A stretch of 43,291 bases of DNA from a virus. Below the pieces are notes generated by a model. That model was not told the DNA's origin and did no database searches. It saw only the letters and a list, made by a program, of their open reading frames with translations. Made by a program: the position numbers and the translations under genes. This document shows, piece after piece, positions 17,317-24,613 of this stretch. Position 1 is the stretch's first letter; each line of letters begins with the position of its first letter. Location of the stretch: the IMG/VR virus record IMGVR_UViG_3300020051_000030, positions 1 to 43,291 of that record; one strand, given 5' to 3'.

Positions 17317-17702
17317 CAAAATTAACAACTAATTTTAATCTATCAGAGTTCCGCTGCAAAGATGGAACTGATGTACCTGCCGAATTGATGCCAAACGTTC
17401 AAAAGTTGGCAAATGAGTTGCAAAAGCTAAGGGATGAACTTGGATTGCCAATTAAAATAAATTCAGGCTATCGTACAAAGTCATATAACAAGAAGATAGG
17501 TGGCGCAACTAATTCCATGCACGTTCAGGCAAAGGCTGCTGATATAGTAGTAACTGATATTACACCGACTAATCTTTATAAAAGGATTGAGAAGCTAATT
17601 GAAGAAGGCAAAGTCAACTTTAAAGGTGTTGGCGTATATGATACTTTTGTTCATGTTGACGTTCGTGATAGGCGTTCAAGATGGGATGAAAGAACAAGGT
17701 AA
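17313..17702 (+). CDS. Peptidase M15 family endolysin
   Basis: A 129-residue zinc peptidase of the M15 (D-Ala-D-Ala carboxypeptidase / L-Ala-D-Glu endopeptidase) group, length normal for stand-alone phage forms. Visible signature: SGYRT at 51-55, SMHVQAKAADI with zinc ligands His70 and Asp77, and FVHVDV with His114. It would cut peptide cross-bridges of the host cell wall at the end of infection. There is no signal peptide, so it needs the upstream membrane proteins for access. Last gene of the rightward late operon. Confidence 0.9.
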   Translation: MTKLTTNFNLSEFRCKDGTDVPAELMPNVQKLANELQKLRDELGLPIKINSGYRTKSYNKKIGGATNSMHVQAKAADIVVTDITPTNLYKRIEKLIEEGKVNFKGVGVYDTFVHVDVRDRRSRWDERTR

Positions 17703-17746
17703 GGAATGTGTGGGAGCATTCTTTATTATGTTGTGTGTGTGAATAG

Positions 17747-17770
17747 TCAGGGAGTGTAATAACTCCCTGA
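17747..17770. terminator. Hairpin between convergent operons
   Basis: A perfect 9-bp stem, TCAGGGAGT with ACTCCCTGA, around loop GTAATA. It lies between the 3' ends of the rightward late operon (17702) and the leftward regulatory operon (17839), where a bidirectional terminator is expected. It has no clean T run on either strand. Confidence 0.6.
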
Positions 17771-17838
17771 TGCATCAATTAAAATGGACAGTATGCTTTT
17801 TTTATCAATACTAAATGCTTTCTTAGATAAATTGTCCA

Positions 17839-18252
17839 TTAATACTTTTTCCCGTGCAATTTTTCACGGGTCTTATTGTAGTCGACTTTAGCCATAACAT
17901 GATATTCAATGTCAATGCAAAGACCTCCACACAAGTCAAGTAATCGAATAAGCGTGTCTGCTATTTCGTCTTCAAAAGTGTCTTTAATATGTGTTTTAAA
18001 TATTGACTGAAAGAAAGCTACATCACTTTCTTTTATGTCAAAATCTATAACATCACCAAAATACAAATCACTTTTAAAGGAAATTAAGTTTGCATTTTTT
18101 CCTTTGCGGTGCGCTTCTAATGCTTCTGCCAATTCGCTTGTAACAAGCATTAGCAACTCACCGATGTTCCGTTCTTTATCCCAAAAGCCTTTTTCTTTGT
18201 TGTTTTGGTAAATAACTTTTGACATTTCGTTTAATCCTTCAAATCTGCTCAT
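17839..18252 (-). CDS. MazG-like nucleotide pyrophosphohydrolase
   Basis: A 137-residue all-alpha NTP pyrophosphatase. It has the ELLMLVTSELAEALEAHRKGK-type first helix with the ExxE metal motif and DEIADTLIRLLDLC with ExxD. Such enzymes hydrolyse nucleoside triphosphates or (p)ppGpp-like alarmones, and phages use them to keep the host metabolically active or clean the nucleotide pool. Last gene of the leftward operon; its start overlaps the end of the middle gene by 14 bp. Confidence 0.85.
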   Translation of the reverse strand: MSRFEGLNEMSKVIYQNNKEKGFWDKERNIGELLMLVTSELAEALEAHRKGKNANLISFKSDLYFGDVIDFDIKESDVAFFQSIFKTHIKDTFEDEIADTLIRLLDLCGGLCIDIEYHVMAKVDYNKTREKLHGKKY

Positions 18253-18460
18253 TGCTTTGTTTTATAACTGTCTTTAAGTCGTTTAGGTGTTGTCTTATCA
18301 GAGTGATATTTCTTCGCTCAAATCCGTATCCTGTGCGCTCACAATACGCATGGCATCTATGGTTGTACGGATTCTTTGTCACCACAAAATGAAATCCGCT
18401 GAAAATAGATTCCCATTTGTTCGGGGCTGTTTTGCTGACGTTAGATAGATATGGGTTCAT
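18239..18460 (-). CDS. Small hypothetical protein of the leftward operon
   Basis: A 73-residue basic protein with Cys, His and aromatic residues (YNHRCHAYCERTGYGFERR) and a helical C-terminal half. It overlaps the repressor-like gene by 20 bp and the MazG-like gene by 14 bp, so the three are one transcript. No family recognised. Confidence 0.6.
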   Translation of the reverse strand: MNPYLSNVSKTAPNKWESIFSGFHFVVTKNPYNHRCHAYCERTGYGFERRNITLIRQHLNDLKTVIKQSNEQI

Positions 18461-18749
18461 TGCCTTTAAATATATTGTGAATAATCATATCCGCTGTTGG
18501 TTTGACTTGATAATAAAGTTTCCTATTTTCTTGCGGCACATCTTCAATCGTTACTAATTCCCAAAGCAGCACCGATACCGGCACGCCTTTGAACTTTGCA
18601 ACTTTTTCGAGTAGTTGAATTCCAACAGTAGATTTATTAGCCTCCACAAGGCTTATATGAACCTTTGATACACCGATTGCATCAGCAAACTGATACTGTT
18701 TTAAACCTGCTTCAAGTCGAGTTTTTTTTATTAATTCTCCGTATGTCAT
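18441..18749 (-). CDS. XRE-family helix-turn-helix regulator, repressor candidate
   Basis: A 102-residue protein with a classical XRE/Cro-cI helix-turn-helix at residues 4-62 (RLEAGLKQYQFADAIGVSKVHISLVEANK) [two abutting helices], followed by a short unassigned tail. It is the first gene of the leftward operon and faces a rightward early promoter across 135 bp, the layout of a phage immunity region. It probably represses the early genes and its own promoter. No integrase accompanies it in this genome. Confidence 0.85.
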   Translation of the reverse strand: MTYGELIKKTRLEAGLKQYQFADAIGVSKVHISLVEANKSTVGIQLLEKVAKFKGVPVSVLLWELVTIEDVPQENRKLYYQVKPTADMIIHNIFKGNEPISI

Positions 18750-18754
18750 GTGTG

Positions 18755-18762
18755 CAAATATA
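18755..18762 (-). promoter_or_regulatory. Leftward promoter -7 element (TATATTTG on the minus strand)
   Basis: Reading leftwards, TATATTTG stands five bases before the regulator ATG, an exact TAnnTTTG match. No good -33 element is seen at the expected distance, so it may need activation or be weak. The transcript would be nearly leaderless. Confidence 0.6.
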
Positions 18763-18770
18763 CAAAACTT

Positions 18771-18780
18771 TATTTAAATA
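18771..18780. promoter_or_regulatory. Palindrome TATTTAAATA, operator candidate
   Basis: A perfect 10-bp palindrome between the divergent promoters, at the place of the leftward -33 region. An XRE repressor could bind here. AT-rich palindromes are common in such DNA, so confidence is limited. Confidence 0.3.
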
Positions 18781-18834
18781 GTATGCAGACCACAAAATAA
18801 TTTAAGAAAGTAAAAATAAATGTGAATATATGTA

Positions 18835-18863
18835 TTGTTTTATCAAAAAGAATAGTATATTTG
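18835..18863 (+). promoter_or_regulatory. Rightward early promoter (TTG-N18-TATATTTG)
   Basis: TTG at 18835-18837 and TATATTTG at 18856-18863 with an 18-bp spacer match the Bacteroidota consensus exactly. It faces the regulator promoter and starts the early operon; no other equally good promoter is seen before the cassette array. Confidence 0.8.
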
Positions 18864-18883
18864 TGAAACAAAACAATAAGGAC

Positions 18884-19201
18884 ATGACCGCATTTAATAG
18901 CAACTTCTACCAAAGCAATAACAAATACACACTTGAAATGGCTATTGAAAAACTTACTTCTTTAGGCTATTCAGATTTTCAATTTAAATCCTGCTCATTT
19001 ACAAATGGTGCATCATTTTATTTTACATCTAAAGATGGCGAAGAAATCAGAGTGTCTGACCATCCATTAACAGGCAAAAGAGCGGCAAACACAATACAAA
19101 TAAGCCTTGTAACAATTAAAACATTTTCTCCTAATACGCAAAAGTCAAATAGCGACTTTCAAGCCAGTTTAGCCGAAATGATTGCAAAAAGAAATAAATA
19201 A
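18884..19201 (+). CDS. First early gene, hypothetical protein
   Basis: A 105-residue protein beginning MTAFNSNFYQ. ATG 18884 is chosen because the longer frame from 18830 starts upstream of the promoter. It has a small alpha/beta body (YTLEMAIEKLTSLGYSDF, then FYFTSKDGEEIRV) and a Ser/Gln-rich tail. Being first after the early promoter it may be a Cro-like or host-takeover protein, but no motif shows this. Confidence 0.65.
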   Translation: MTAFNSNFYQSNNKYTLEMAIEKLTSLGYSDFQFKSCSFTNGASFYFTSKDGEEIRVSDHPLTGKRAANTIQISLVTIKTFSPNTQKSNSDFQASLAEMIAKRNK

Positions 19202-19226
19202 TTTCATTTACCTAAACAAAACGAAC

Positions 19227-19469
19227 GTGCCAAACTTTCAACCAACAACGGTAATTTTATCTAACTTGGAATACTTTGAGTTAGTAAGCGATGCAGGATT
19301 ATTCAGACAAGCTATTGAAGCAGGCGAACAGGATAACTATTTAGAAATTATCTTGAAGAAAGAGTATCTAAGTACCGAAACTAAGATAGCTGTCTTAAAT
19401 CGCATTAGAACGCTTCAAAACAACATCCAATCTTTAAAAGAGATTTTAAACCCAAAGGATTTACCTTAA
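19227..19469 (+). CDS. Small early hypothetical protein
   Basis: About 80 residues from GTG 19227 (PNFQPTTVIL); a longer TTG start at 19182 would overlap the previous gene by 20 bp, so the true start is unresolved. The sequence is helical and charged with Gln/Asn, ending LKEILNPKDLP. It lies just before the recombination module. No family recognised. Confidence 0.55.
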   Translation: MPNFQPTTVILSNLEYFELVSDAGLFRQAIEAGEQDNYLEIILKKEYLSTETKIAVLNRIRTLQNNIQSLKEILNPKDLP

Positions 19470-19493
19470 TAATAACCAACAAAACAAACAGAC

Positions 19494-20099
19494 ATGAGCA
19501 ATCAATTATTATTTCCTGCAAATGGCGAACCAAATACAGCAATTGTACCAACAGAAAACAAGCTGCCGACATTATCAGATTTAATTGATGATATTGAAAT
19601 GGCTTATAAAAACGATGCCTTCAATGCATTAATGAACAATCAACCGCCTGCTAAATGGGTTTTGGAACATCCATTCATTAAGAATTATCGTTACATTCCA
19701 ATTGATAAAATTGAGCATCTTCTTAAAAAGATATTCAAGGCTTACAGAATTGAAATCACTGGTCAAGGAACTGCATTTAATGGCGTATGGGTAACGGTGC
19801 GAGTGCATTACTTTCATCCAATTTCAAATGAATGGCAGTATCATGATGGTATTGGTGCGGCACAATTGCAGACCGCTAAAGATACATCACCAGCAGACTT
19901 GGTTAATATCAATAACGGTGCATTATCAATGGCTTTCCCGATTGCAAAAACAGTAGCCATAAAGGATGCGTGTGACCACTTCGGTGTAATGTTTGGAGCA
20001 AATCTAAACAGAAAAGATACGGTCAACTTTACGGTTGATAACAACATCGTTGAAAAATACAACTTCATTAAATCAAACGCTGAAAAACTCAATAAGTAA
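19494..20099 (+). CDS. Rad52-like single-strand annealing protein
   Basis: A 201-residue protein with the core seen in phage single-strand annealing proteins of the Rad52/Sak type: WVTVRVHYFHPISNEWQYHDG on the strand side, then GIGAAQLQTAKD, and a helical MAFPIAKTVAIKDACDHFG ending close to the DNA-binding groove. It would anneal complementary single strands produced by the neighbouring exonuclease. It overlaps that gene by one base and is followed by a single-strand binding protein, giving a complete recombination module. The family is judged by pattern, not by search. Confidence 0.75.
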   Translation: MSNQLLFPANGEPNTAIVPTENKLPTLSDLIDDIEMAYKNDAFNALMNNQPPAKWVLEHPFIKNYRYIPIDKIEHLLKKIFKAYRIEITGQGTAFNGVWVTVRVHYFHPISNEWQYHDGIGAAQLQTAKDTSPADLVNINNGALSMAFPIAKTVAIKDACDHFGVMFGANLNRKDTVNFTVDNNIVEKYNFIKSNAEKLNK

Positions 20100-20773
20100 T
20101 GAAACGATACATATTTGAAACAGAAGAAGAATGGCTTAAAGCAAGGCTTGGGTTATTTACATCAAGCCAGGTTAATAAGCTAATGGCAGAACCAACAGCG
20201 GCAGAACGTAAAGCAGGTGAGCAATTAAGTAAGGGTGCAAAAACATACATTGATGAATGTATTGTTGGATTACTTGCAGCACCTGAAACACAATACTATA
20301 ACTCCGAAATGCAAAGGGGAAAAGATTTAGAGCCACAAGCGGTTTTTGAATTTGCAAAGCATTTAGGTAAATCGGTAAATGATGATGATTTCATTTATAC
20401 GTCCGTTGGTGGTATTGTATTCTTTACAGATGATGATGGTATTTATGGCGGAACTCCCGACATTATAATCGGCAATAAGATTGCTGAAATCAAATGCCCG
20501 AAGTCAATTACGCATCTTAAATACAGACGTTTAAAGACCGTTGAATCATTCAAAGATTCATGCCCTGAGTATTACGACCAAATACAACTAAACATTCATT
20601 TAACGGATGCTGAAAGCGCATGGTTTATTTCCTACGATGATAGATTCAAGGATGAATCAAAGCATTTGTTTGTATTGGATATTCCAAAGGATGAAGTCCG
20701 TATTAAGGAATTAATCAACAAAATAGAGATTGCATCCAATTACATGAGTAACTTATTAGAAATCGAACTATGA
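20099..20773 (+). CDS. YqaJ-type viral recombinase / lambda exonuclease-like nuclease
   Basis: A 224-residue nuclease of the PD-(D/E)xK superfamily: an N-terminal EEWLKARLGLFTSSQVNKL helix-turn typical of YqaJ, a charged MQRGKDLEPQAVFEF helix, and the catalytic core YGGTPDIIIGNKIAEIKCP carrying Asp and Glu-x-Lys, then YYDQIQLNIHLTDAE. It resects DNA ends to give single-strand tails for the annealing protein encoded just upstream. Confidence 0.9.
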   Translation: MKRYIFETEEEWLKARLGLFTSSQVNKLMAEPTAAERKAGEQLSKGAKTYIDECIVGLLAAPETQYYNSEMQRGKDLEPQAVFEFAKHLGKSVNDDDFIYTSVGGIVFFTDDDGIYGGTPDIIIGNKIAEIKCPKSITHLKYRRLKTVESFKDSCPEYYDQIQLNIHLTDAESAWFISYDDRFKDESKHLFVLDIPKDEVRIKELINKIEIASNYMSNLLEIEL

Positions 20774-20985
20774 CAATTCAGGAAACAGTAACGAAAGAAT
20801 TTAAACGTCGTAAAATCTTTAAAAAAGAGTTCGTAAGGCTTTGCAAAATCGAAGCAGAAAAGCGAGGTATTGCCTTTGATGATTCCGTTATCTACCGATT
20901 TTTAAAGGGTCATAACTCAACCTCCGTAGAGAAATTGGAAATCATGTGTAGGGTGCTAAATCTTGAATTAAAACCTATTAATTAA
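20770..20985 (+). CDS. Small helix-turn-helix protein
   Basis: A 71-residue basic protein coupled by ATGA to the exonuclease gene. The segment DDSVIYRFLKGHNSTSVEKL reads like the second half of a helix-turn-helix with a following helix. Probably a DNA-binding regulator of the early genes; the target is unknown. Confidence 0.6.
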   Translation: MTIQETVTKEFKRRKIFKKEFVRLCKIEAEKRGIAFDDSVIYRFLKGHNSTSVEKLEIMCRVLNLELKPIN

Positions 20986-21003
20986 TTCACTCAACAAATA
21001 ATT

Positions 21004-21384
21004 ATGAAGAAATTACAAATCATTGGCACAATTGGAGATGGTGCAAAAGAAAAAGAAACCAAAGGGGGCAAAAAGTTTGTTTCGTTTTCGGTTGCTATCA
21101 ACGAAAACTACAAGGACGCATCAGGCGAATGGGTCGACAAAACACAATGGGTTAACTGCCAACTTTACGGCGAAAAGGCGGATGCATCACGATTCACCAA
21201 AGGTTCTAAAGTCTATTGTGATGGCAAATTAGAAACGGCTATCTACGAAAGTAAAGTAATTTGGTACTTGACTGTAAATAATTTTGAAATTGTCAGCAAG
21301 GCAATACCATCGGCAACGGCTCAACAACCTGCTGCAAATCAAACAACTAAAGCTGATGATTTTGATTCTGAATTAGGTTTCTAA
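21004..21384 (+). CDS. ssb: Single-stranded DNA-binding protein
   Basis: A 126-residue OB-fold SSB. It has the usual start (KLQIIGTIGDGAKEKET), KFVSFSVAINENYK, TQWVNCQLYGEKAD and KGSKVYCDGKLE strands, a Gln/Ala/Thr-rich linker and the acidic tip DDFDSELGF used to recruit partners. It belongs to the recombination module and also serves replication. ATG 21004 follows an A-rich leader. Confidence 0.95.
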   Translation: MKKLQIIGTIGDGAKEKETKGGKKFVSFSVAINENYKDASGEWVDKTQWVNCQLYGEKADASRFTKGSKVYCDGKLETAIYESKVIWYLTVNNFEIVSKAIPSATAQQPAANQTTKADDFDSELGF

Positions 21385-21479
21385 ATTTATTTTCAATTTT
21401 CTGTCATTTATTTTTAGTTAGGTATTGCACAAGTGAAATACTAATCGTAGATTGCATTACATTACAAAAACAGAAAGAC

Positions 21480-21704
21480 ATGAAAAACCTAACAGAAAAA
21501 ATCGGAACACTAATCGAAAGAGTTGCAGGCGGTAGCGAATTAAGATTACAAATTAAGGTTGGTGAATATGTTTGGCATATGTACAGCGATAAAACTGGGC
21601 ATCATTCAGTAATTCAGCCAAAAGAAAACGGAACGGGAAAGCCAACGCCAAGCAAAAGAGTAAGATTGCATTGGGATAGATTTTTGCAAAATCAAACTAA
21701 ATAA
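21480..21704 (+). CDS. Small hypothetical protein
   Basis: A 74-residue basic protein (LRLQIKVGEYVWHMYSDKTG in the middle, KPTPSKRVRLHWDRFLQ near the end) preceded by a 95-bp leader without a clear promoter and followed by a strong terminator. Composition suggests a nucleic acid-binding protein. No family recognised. Confidence 0.6.
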   Translation: MKNLTEKIGTLIERVAGGSELRLQIKVGEYVWHMYSDKTGHHSVIQPKENGTGKPTPSKRVRLHWDRFLQNQTK

Positions 21705-21710
21705 AAACAT

Positions 21711-21740
21711 TGGGCGGTCGCTTCGGTGGCTGCCCATTTT
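21711..21740 (+). terminator. Intrinsic terminator upstream of the cassette region
   Basis: An 11-bp stem with a few G-T pairs (TGGGCGGTCGC with GGTGGCTGCCCA) closes a TTCG tetraloop and is followed by TTTT. It ends the recombination operon; genes beyond would need read-through or antitermination because no promoter is visible before 21753. Confidence 0.85.
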
Positions 21741-21752
21741 AAAACCAAACCA

Positions 21753-22073
21753 ATGATAACAGAACAATACATCGAACACAACTTGGAGTCAGGGCAAACG
21801 GAAGACACTGCACCGATTTACATCGTACCTGTAAAGCCAAAGAAAGTAAAACACCAGATTTTGACAGAGCTTGCAATCGAATATTGTAAGACAGACATAG
21901 ACCTGTTTGCGGCACTATGCAAGTCTACTAACAAAACACCTAACGGAATGTTAATGACATTGCACCGCAACTGCGCTCCAATCTTATACACAACTGTTGT
22001 GTTAGGATTGATTGAGCGTTACACAGGACTTGAACAGCATCTATCATTATGTAATCCAATTTCTAACCTTTAA
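21753..22073 (+). CDS. Hypothetical protein before the cassette array
   Basis: A 106-residue protein from ATG 21753 (MITEQYIEHNLES); an earlier in-frame start at 21726 falls in the terminator. The central KKVKHQILTELAIEYCKTDI and DLFAALCKSTNKTP segments are helical, possibly a small DNA-binding fold. Function unknown. Confidence 0.6.
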   Translation: MITEQYIEHNLESGQTEDTAPIYIVPVKPKKVKHQILTELAIEYCKTDIDLFAALCKSTNKTPNGMLMTLHRNCAPILYTTVVLGLIERYTGLEQHLSLCNPISNL

Positions 22074-22083
22074 ACAAAACAGC

Positions 22084-22338
22084 ATGAAAAATCTACAAAC
22101 ACAATTTGAAAAGGTAATCATTTGGCTTGCGTTCAAAATGGATGCAGACCCTGTATTTCAAAAACGCATTGCCATTGCAGTGCTTGCTATAATTGCCATA
22201 TTCGGCATGATTTGCGGCTATCATATCTTTTATGCTGTATGTTGGATGGCTTGTAATGAACCTAAGCTATTTAGCAGCGCATTAGCCGTTATGGCAGTTG
22301 GTTTCTTTAGTTGGATTCTTTACACAGAAAATAAGTAA
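22084..22338 (+). CDS. Two-span membrane protein at the left edge of the array
   Basis: An 84-residue protein with hydrophobic spans (IAIAVLAIIAIFGMICGYHIF and ALAVMAVGFFSWILY) [each one helix]. Its TAA stop is part of the R'' box of the first attC-like site. No matching R' box is found upstream, so it is either the first cassette with a decayed left end or a resident gene captured by the array. Function unknown. Confidence 0.6.
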   Translation: MKNLQTQFEKVIIWLAFKMDADPVFQKRIAIAVLAIIAIFGMICGYHIFYAVCWMACNEPKLFSSALAVMAVGFFSWILYTENK

Positions 22339-22463
22339 CGGCAAAATATTGGCGAATGGCGGGATTTGTAGCACTAGTGTTGATAGTAGCACAAATGATG
22401 GATGAGCCACAGATTTTGATAGTATCAGGTATGCCCGCCTTTTGCCAATATATTGTTGGCGGT
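22333..22463 (+). other. attC-like site 1
   Basis: R'' ends AGTAAC at 22339; R' is GTTGGCGGT from 22455. Arms CAAAATATTGGCGAA and TTTTGCCAATATATTG are closely complementary, with GGCGGG/CCCGCC inside. The arms are nearly the same as those of sites 10 and 13. Confidence 0.85.
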
Positions 22464-22505
22464 TCGTGCCGGATTATTAAAACGAAATTTTAAATTAACA
22501 ACAAA

Positions 22506-22898
22506 ATGAAAAAATACAGAATTGAATTATCAGAGCAACAAATGAGATTGATTGCTGATTGCCTTGAAGATGTTTCAAGGTTTGCGTCAGGGCAATGGGA
22601 AATGAGATACACCATTGAAGAGATGTTAAGAGGGTTGCCATTTGACGAGCAGATGAAAAGACGTGATGAAGTAGAAGATTTGTTAAAACAAGCTAAAAAG
22701 TTATTGTTACCTAATTTTCCAGATAATGCAAGTAAAGGTTACAATGGGAGTGAATTTATTGGTAACACTTACCAAATTTACAGAACCATACTACACCAAC
22801 TCGCAAAGGATAACGACTGGAATAATGTCTATTCTTCGTCTGCTTTGCCGAGTGGTAATTTAGGGATAATTAAAATTGAAGAGGTTGATGTGTCGTAA
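22506..22898 (+). CDS. Cassette A protein, hypothetical
   Basis: A 130-residue protein (IELSEQQMRLIADCLEDVSR near the start). The leading helix followed by LEDVSRFASGQWEM is a pattern I have seen in small phage hypothetical proteins, without known function. The cassette runs from TTGGCGGT (22456) to ACTGCCAA (22910). The start follows an A-rich AACAACAAA leader. Confidence 0.65.
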   Translation: MKKYRIELSEQQMRLIADCLEDVSRFASGQWEMRYTIEEMLRGLPFDEQMKRRDEVEDLLKQAKKLLLPNFPDNASKGYNGSEFIGNTYQIYRTILHQLAKDNDWNNVYSSSALPSGNLGIIKIEEVDVS

Positions 22899-22902
22899 CA
22901 TT

Positions 22903-23036
22903 ACTGCCAACGGCTACGGTTATGTGCAGTAGCTGATTTAGAAGCACAAAAATAAATATAAATACAAATGTTTAACCGAAGCAAAAATGTTCAAATAACC
23001 ACTGAACAGCCTCTTTTGGTTAGGTGCTGTTATAAG
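22903..23036 (+). other. attC-like site 2
   Basis: R'' ACTGCCAAC at 22903-22911; R' GTTATAAG at 23029-23036. The arms (CTACGGTTATGTGCAG side and CTCTTTTGGTTAGGTGCTG side) pair poorly, so this site is recognised mainly by its boxes, spacing and position. Confidence 0.7.
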
Positions 23037-23064
23037 ACGTTTTTCTTCACAAATTTCTAATAAA

Positions 23065-23295
23065 ATGAAAATACACGGTAAAGAATTAGAAAGCCACGAT
23101 TATGGTAGAATTATTTATTACGACAATAGGCTTATAAGGTCTGAAAGTCAAAAAATAAATACACACACAGATTTTGAATATTGGAAAAAAAGAATTGAAG
23201 AAACACCTGATTTTTGTGCTTGCAAAGCTGGTGGATTTTTTGACAGATTTCCGCATCTTGTTTGTAAAAAAGAACATTGTAAGAATGGCGTCTAA
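23065..23295 (+). CDS. Cassette B protein, Cys-rich hypothetical
   Basis: A 76-residue protein with CACKAGGFFDRFPHLVCKKEHC at its C-terminal third [cysteines spaced C-x-C...C...C], possibly a zinc-binding knuckle. Cassette ends TTATAAG/CTTATAA are perfectly complementary. Function unknown. Confidence 0.6.
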   Translation: MKIHGKELESHDYGRIIYYDNRLIRSESQKINTHTDFEYWKKRIEETPDFCACKAGGFFDRFPHLVCKKEHCKNGV

Positions 23296-23300
23296 AATGA

Positions 23301-23437
23301 CTTATAACGTTCTCGCAGATTGCCGATGGCGGGGACTTAGAACCACAAATGTTCGACTTAACAACAAAATTTAATAATATGCAGAAACCAACAATTAAAC
23401 ACGAAAACCCCGCTATTGGCAATGTGCTGTTATGCCC
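23301..23437 (+). other. attC-like site 3
   Basis: R'' CTTATAAC at 23301-23308; R' GTTATGCCC at 23429-23437. Arms GCAGATTGCCGATGGCGGGG and CCCCGCTATTGGCAATGTGC are strongly complementary. The spacer contains ATG codons that open the frame of the next cassette gene. Confidence 0.9.
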
Positions 23438-23861
23438 AGTGCTTACTTGGGAACACCTATCAATTTATCTTCCTTACGGATTGGAAGTTATGGTTGATTG
23501 GAAAATGATTGGCGTAAATAATTCAAGTGCTAGTATTTTTAATATTTCTGAAAATGGATTTGATAGGCATTTTAATTATGCTATGCAAAACGGTGTAGTT
23601 AAAATATTTGGATTACGCCCAATGTCAGAACTTACAAGAGATGAAGCATACAGATTGGTTAATGATAACCATAAGTTCAAATTTTGGTATCATAAAAATG
23701 GAAACGAAGAGTATATCCATCACGAAGGTTATTCGTCAAAGGATTACATAGATATGAATACGTTGCCATATAATGTTAGAAAACAACTTGCTGAATGGAA
23801 GTTTGATTTTCTCGGACTTATTGACAAAGGATATGCTGTCAATGTTAACGATGTAGCTTAG
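23379..23861 (+). CDS. Cassette C protein, conserved-looking hypothetical
   Basis: The frame begins in the spacer of attC site 3 (ATG 23349 or 23379); the cassette itself starts at 23430 and offers only GTG 23439. The protein core (LTWEHLSIYLPYGLEVMVDW) resembles a family common in Bacteroidota phage and mobile-element genomes, with a replicated small-repeat style body and C-terminal helix. The stop precedes R'' by a few bases. Ends TTATGCCCAGTGC and GCATTGGGCATAA agree at 12 of 13 positions. Function unknown. Confidence 0.6.
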   Translation: MQKPTIKHENPAIGNVLLCPVLTWEHLSIYLPYGLEVMVDWKMIGVNNSSASIFNISENGFDRHFNYAMQNGVVKIFGLRPMSELTRDEAYRLVNDNHKFKFWYHKNGNEEYIHHEGYSSKDYIDMNTLPYNVRKQLAEWKFDFLGLIDKGYAVNVNDVA

Positions 23862-23865
23862 CATT

Positions 23866-23994
23866 GGGCATAACGGCGGGGTGTTGCTGTCAGTAGCAGA
23901 AATTAATAACTAAAAGTTGAGTCATGGACAAAAGTAAAATAGAATTAGAAAAGACGATTTATGTACGTCAGCCGCTATTGCAGCAAAGCAGTAT
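23866..23994 (+). other. attC-like site 4, degenerate
   Basis: R'' GGGCATAAC at 23866-23874. The expected R' GTT is replaced: AAAGCAGTATGTTGCC begins near 23985 and corresponds to GGCAATTACTGCT at the other end of the cassette. Arms pair weakly. Probably a decayed site no longer able to recombine. Confidence 0.6.
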
Positions 23995-24145
23995 GTTGCC
24001 TTTCATGGTAGCAGTTGGGATGGCAATACAATTTAAGCAATGGTGCGATAATCACGCATGGGAGGAAGATTATAGAGAGCAACGAACACATCCAACTGGT
24101 GAATTGTTTAACATTTGGAACAGGCTTCATGGCAATTACTGCTAA
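23924..24145 (+). CDS. Cassette D protein, hypothetical
   Basis: A 73-residue frame whose first ATG (23924) lies in the spacer of the upstream site; ATG 23993 (MLPFMVAVGM) is the first inside the cassette and may be the true start, giving 50 residues. The segment KQWCDNHAWEEDYREQR is polar and rich in aromatics. Its TAA is within the R'' box TGCTAAC. Function unknown. Confidence 0.5.
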   Translation: MDKSKIELEKTIYVRQPLLQQSSMLPFMVAVGMAIQFKQWCDNHAWEEDYREQRTHPTGELFNIWNRLHGNYC

Positions 24146-24233
24146 CGTATTGGGGCTTTGCGCTGCCTCTTTAGATAAACTTTAAAACAGCGCACCAACT
24201 GTCCAGCGGTGGCGCAAAACCGCTGTTATCGGT
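24137..24233 (+). other. attC-like site 5, short class
   Basis: R'' TACTGCTAAC at 24137-24146; R' GTTATCGGT at 24225-24233. Arms GGGGCTTTGCGCTGCC and GGTGGCGCAAAACCGCTG pair well. At 97 bp it is one of four short sites. Confidence 0.85.
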
Positions 24234-24256
24234 TCGGTGCGGTAATTGAAACGAAA

Positions 24257-24442
24257 ATGATAATTGATAAAGAAGAAATTGACAACCCTGCAACGCATAC
24301 AAGATGTAAGTGCGGAATCACATACTTTGATTTAGATGAAAATCCCTGCCTTGCTTGCGATTGTGTTTTTTTTCGTGAATATGAGCGTCATAGATTTGGA
24401 GATGATGATGATTTTGAGCAGTCAGATAGCACTGACCGATAA
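24257..24442 (+). CDS. Cassette E protein, Cys-rich
   Basis: A 61-residue protein from ATG 24257; an earlier in-frame GTG lies in the attC arm. It has RCKCGITYFDLDENPCLACDC, a four- to five-cysteine pattern typical of a small zinc ribbon, and an acidic tail. Its TAA is embedded in R'' (CGATAAC). Function unknown. Confidence 0.6.
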   Translation: MIIDKEEIDNPATHTRCKCGITYFDLDENPCLACDCVFFREYERHRFGDDDDFEQSDSTDR

Positions 24443-24569
24443 CGGTATCTGCTTTGCGAAGTGGCGGTTTTGGAACACCACAGCTTCAATATAGCACTAC
24501 CGTTGATTAGAATTACAAGGGTTCAAATTAGCACTTCACCCGCCATTTTGCAAAGCAAGTGTTAGCGGT
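24435..24569 (+). other. attC-like site 6
   Basis: R'' ACCGATAAC at 24435-24443; R' GTTAGCGGT at 24561-24569. Arms TATCTGCTTTGCGAAGTGGC and GCCATTTTGCAAAGCAAGTG are strongly complementary. Confidence 0.9.
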
Positions 24570-24613
24570 TCGGGCTTCTCCGCTTTTAGAAGTCCAAAAA
24601 CAAATTTTATAAA

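Noticed and set aside
21984-21992. TTATACACA, a DnaA-box match, considered as an origin
   Set aside because: A single copy inside a coding frame; one 9-mer match is expected by chance in AT-rich DNA, and no cluster was seen.
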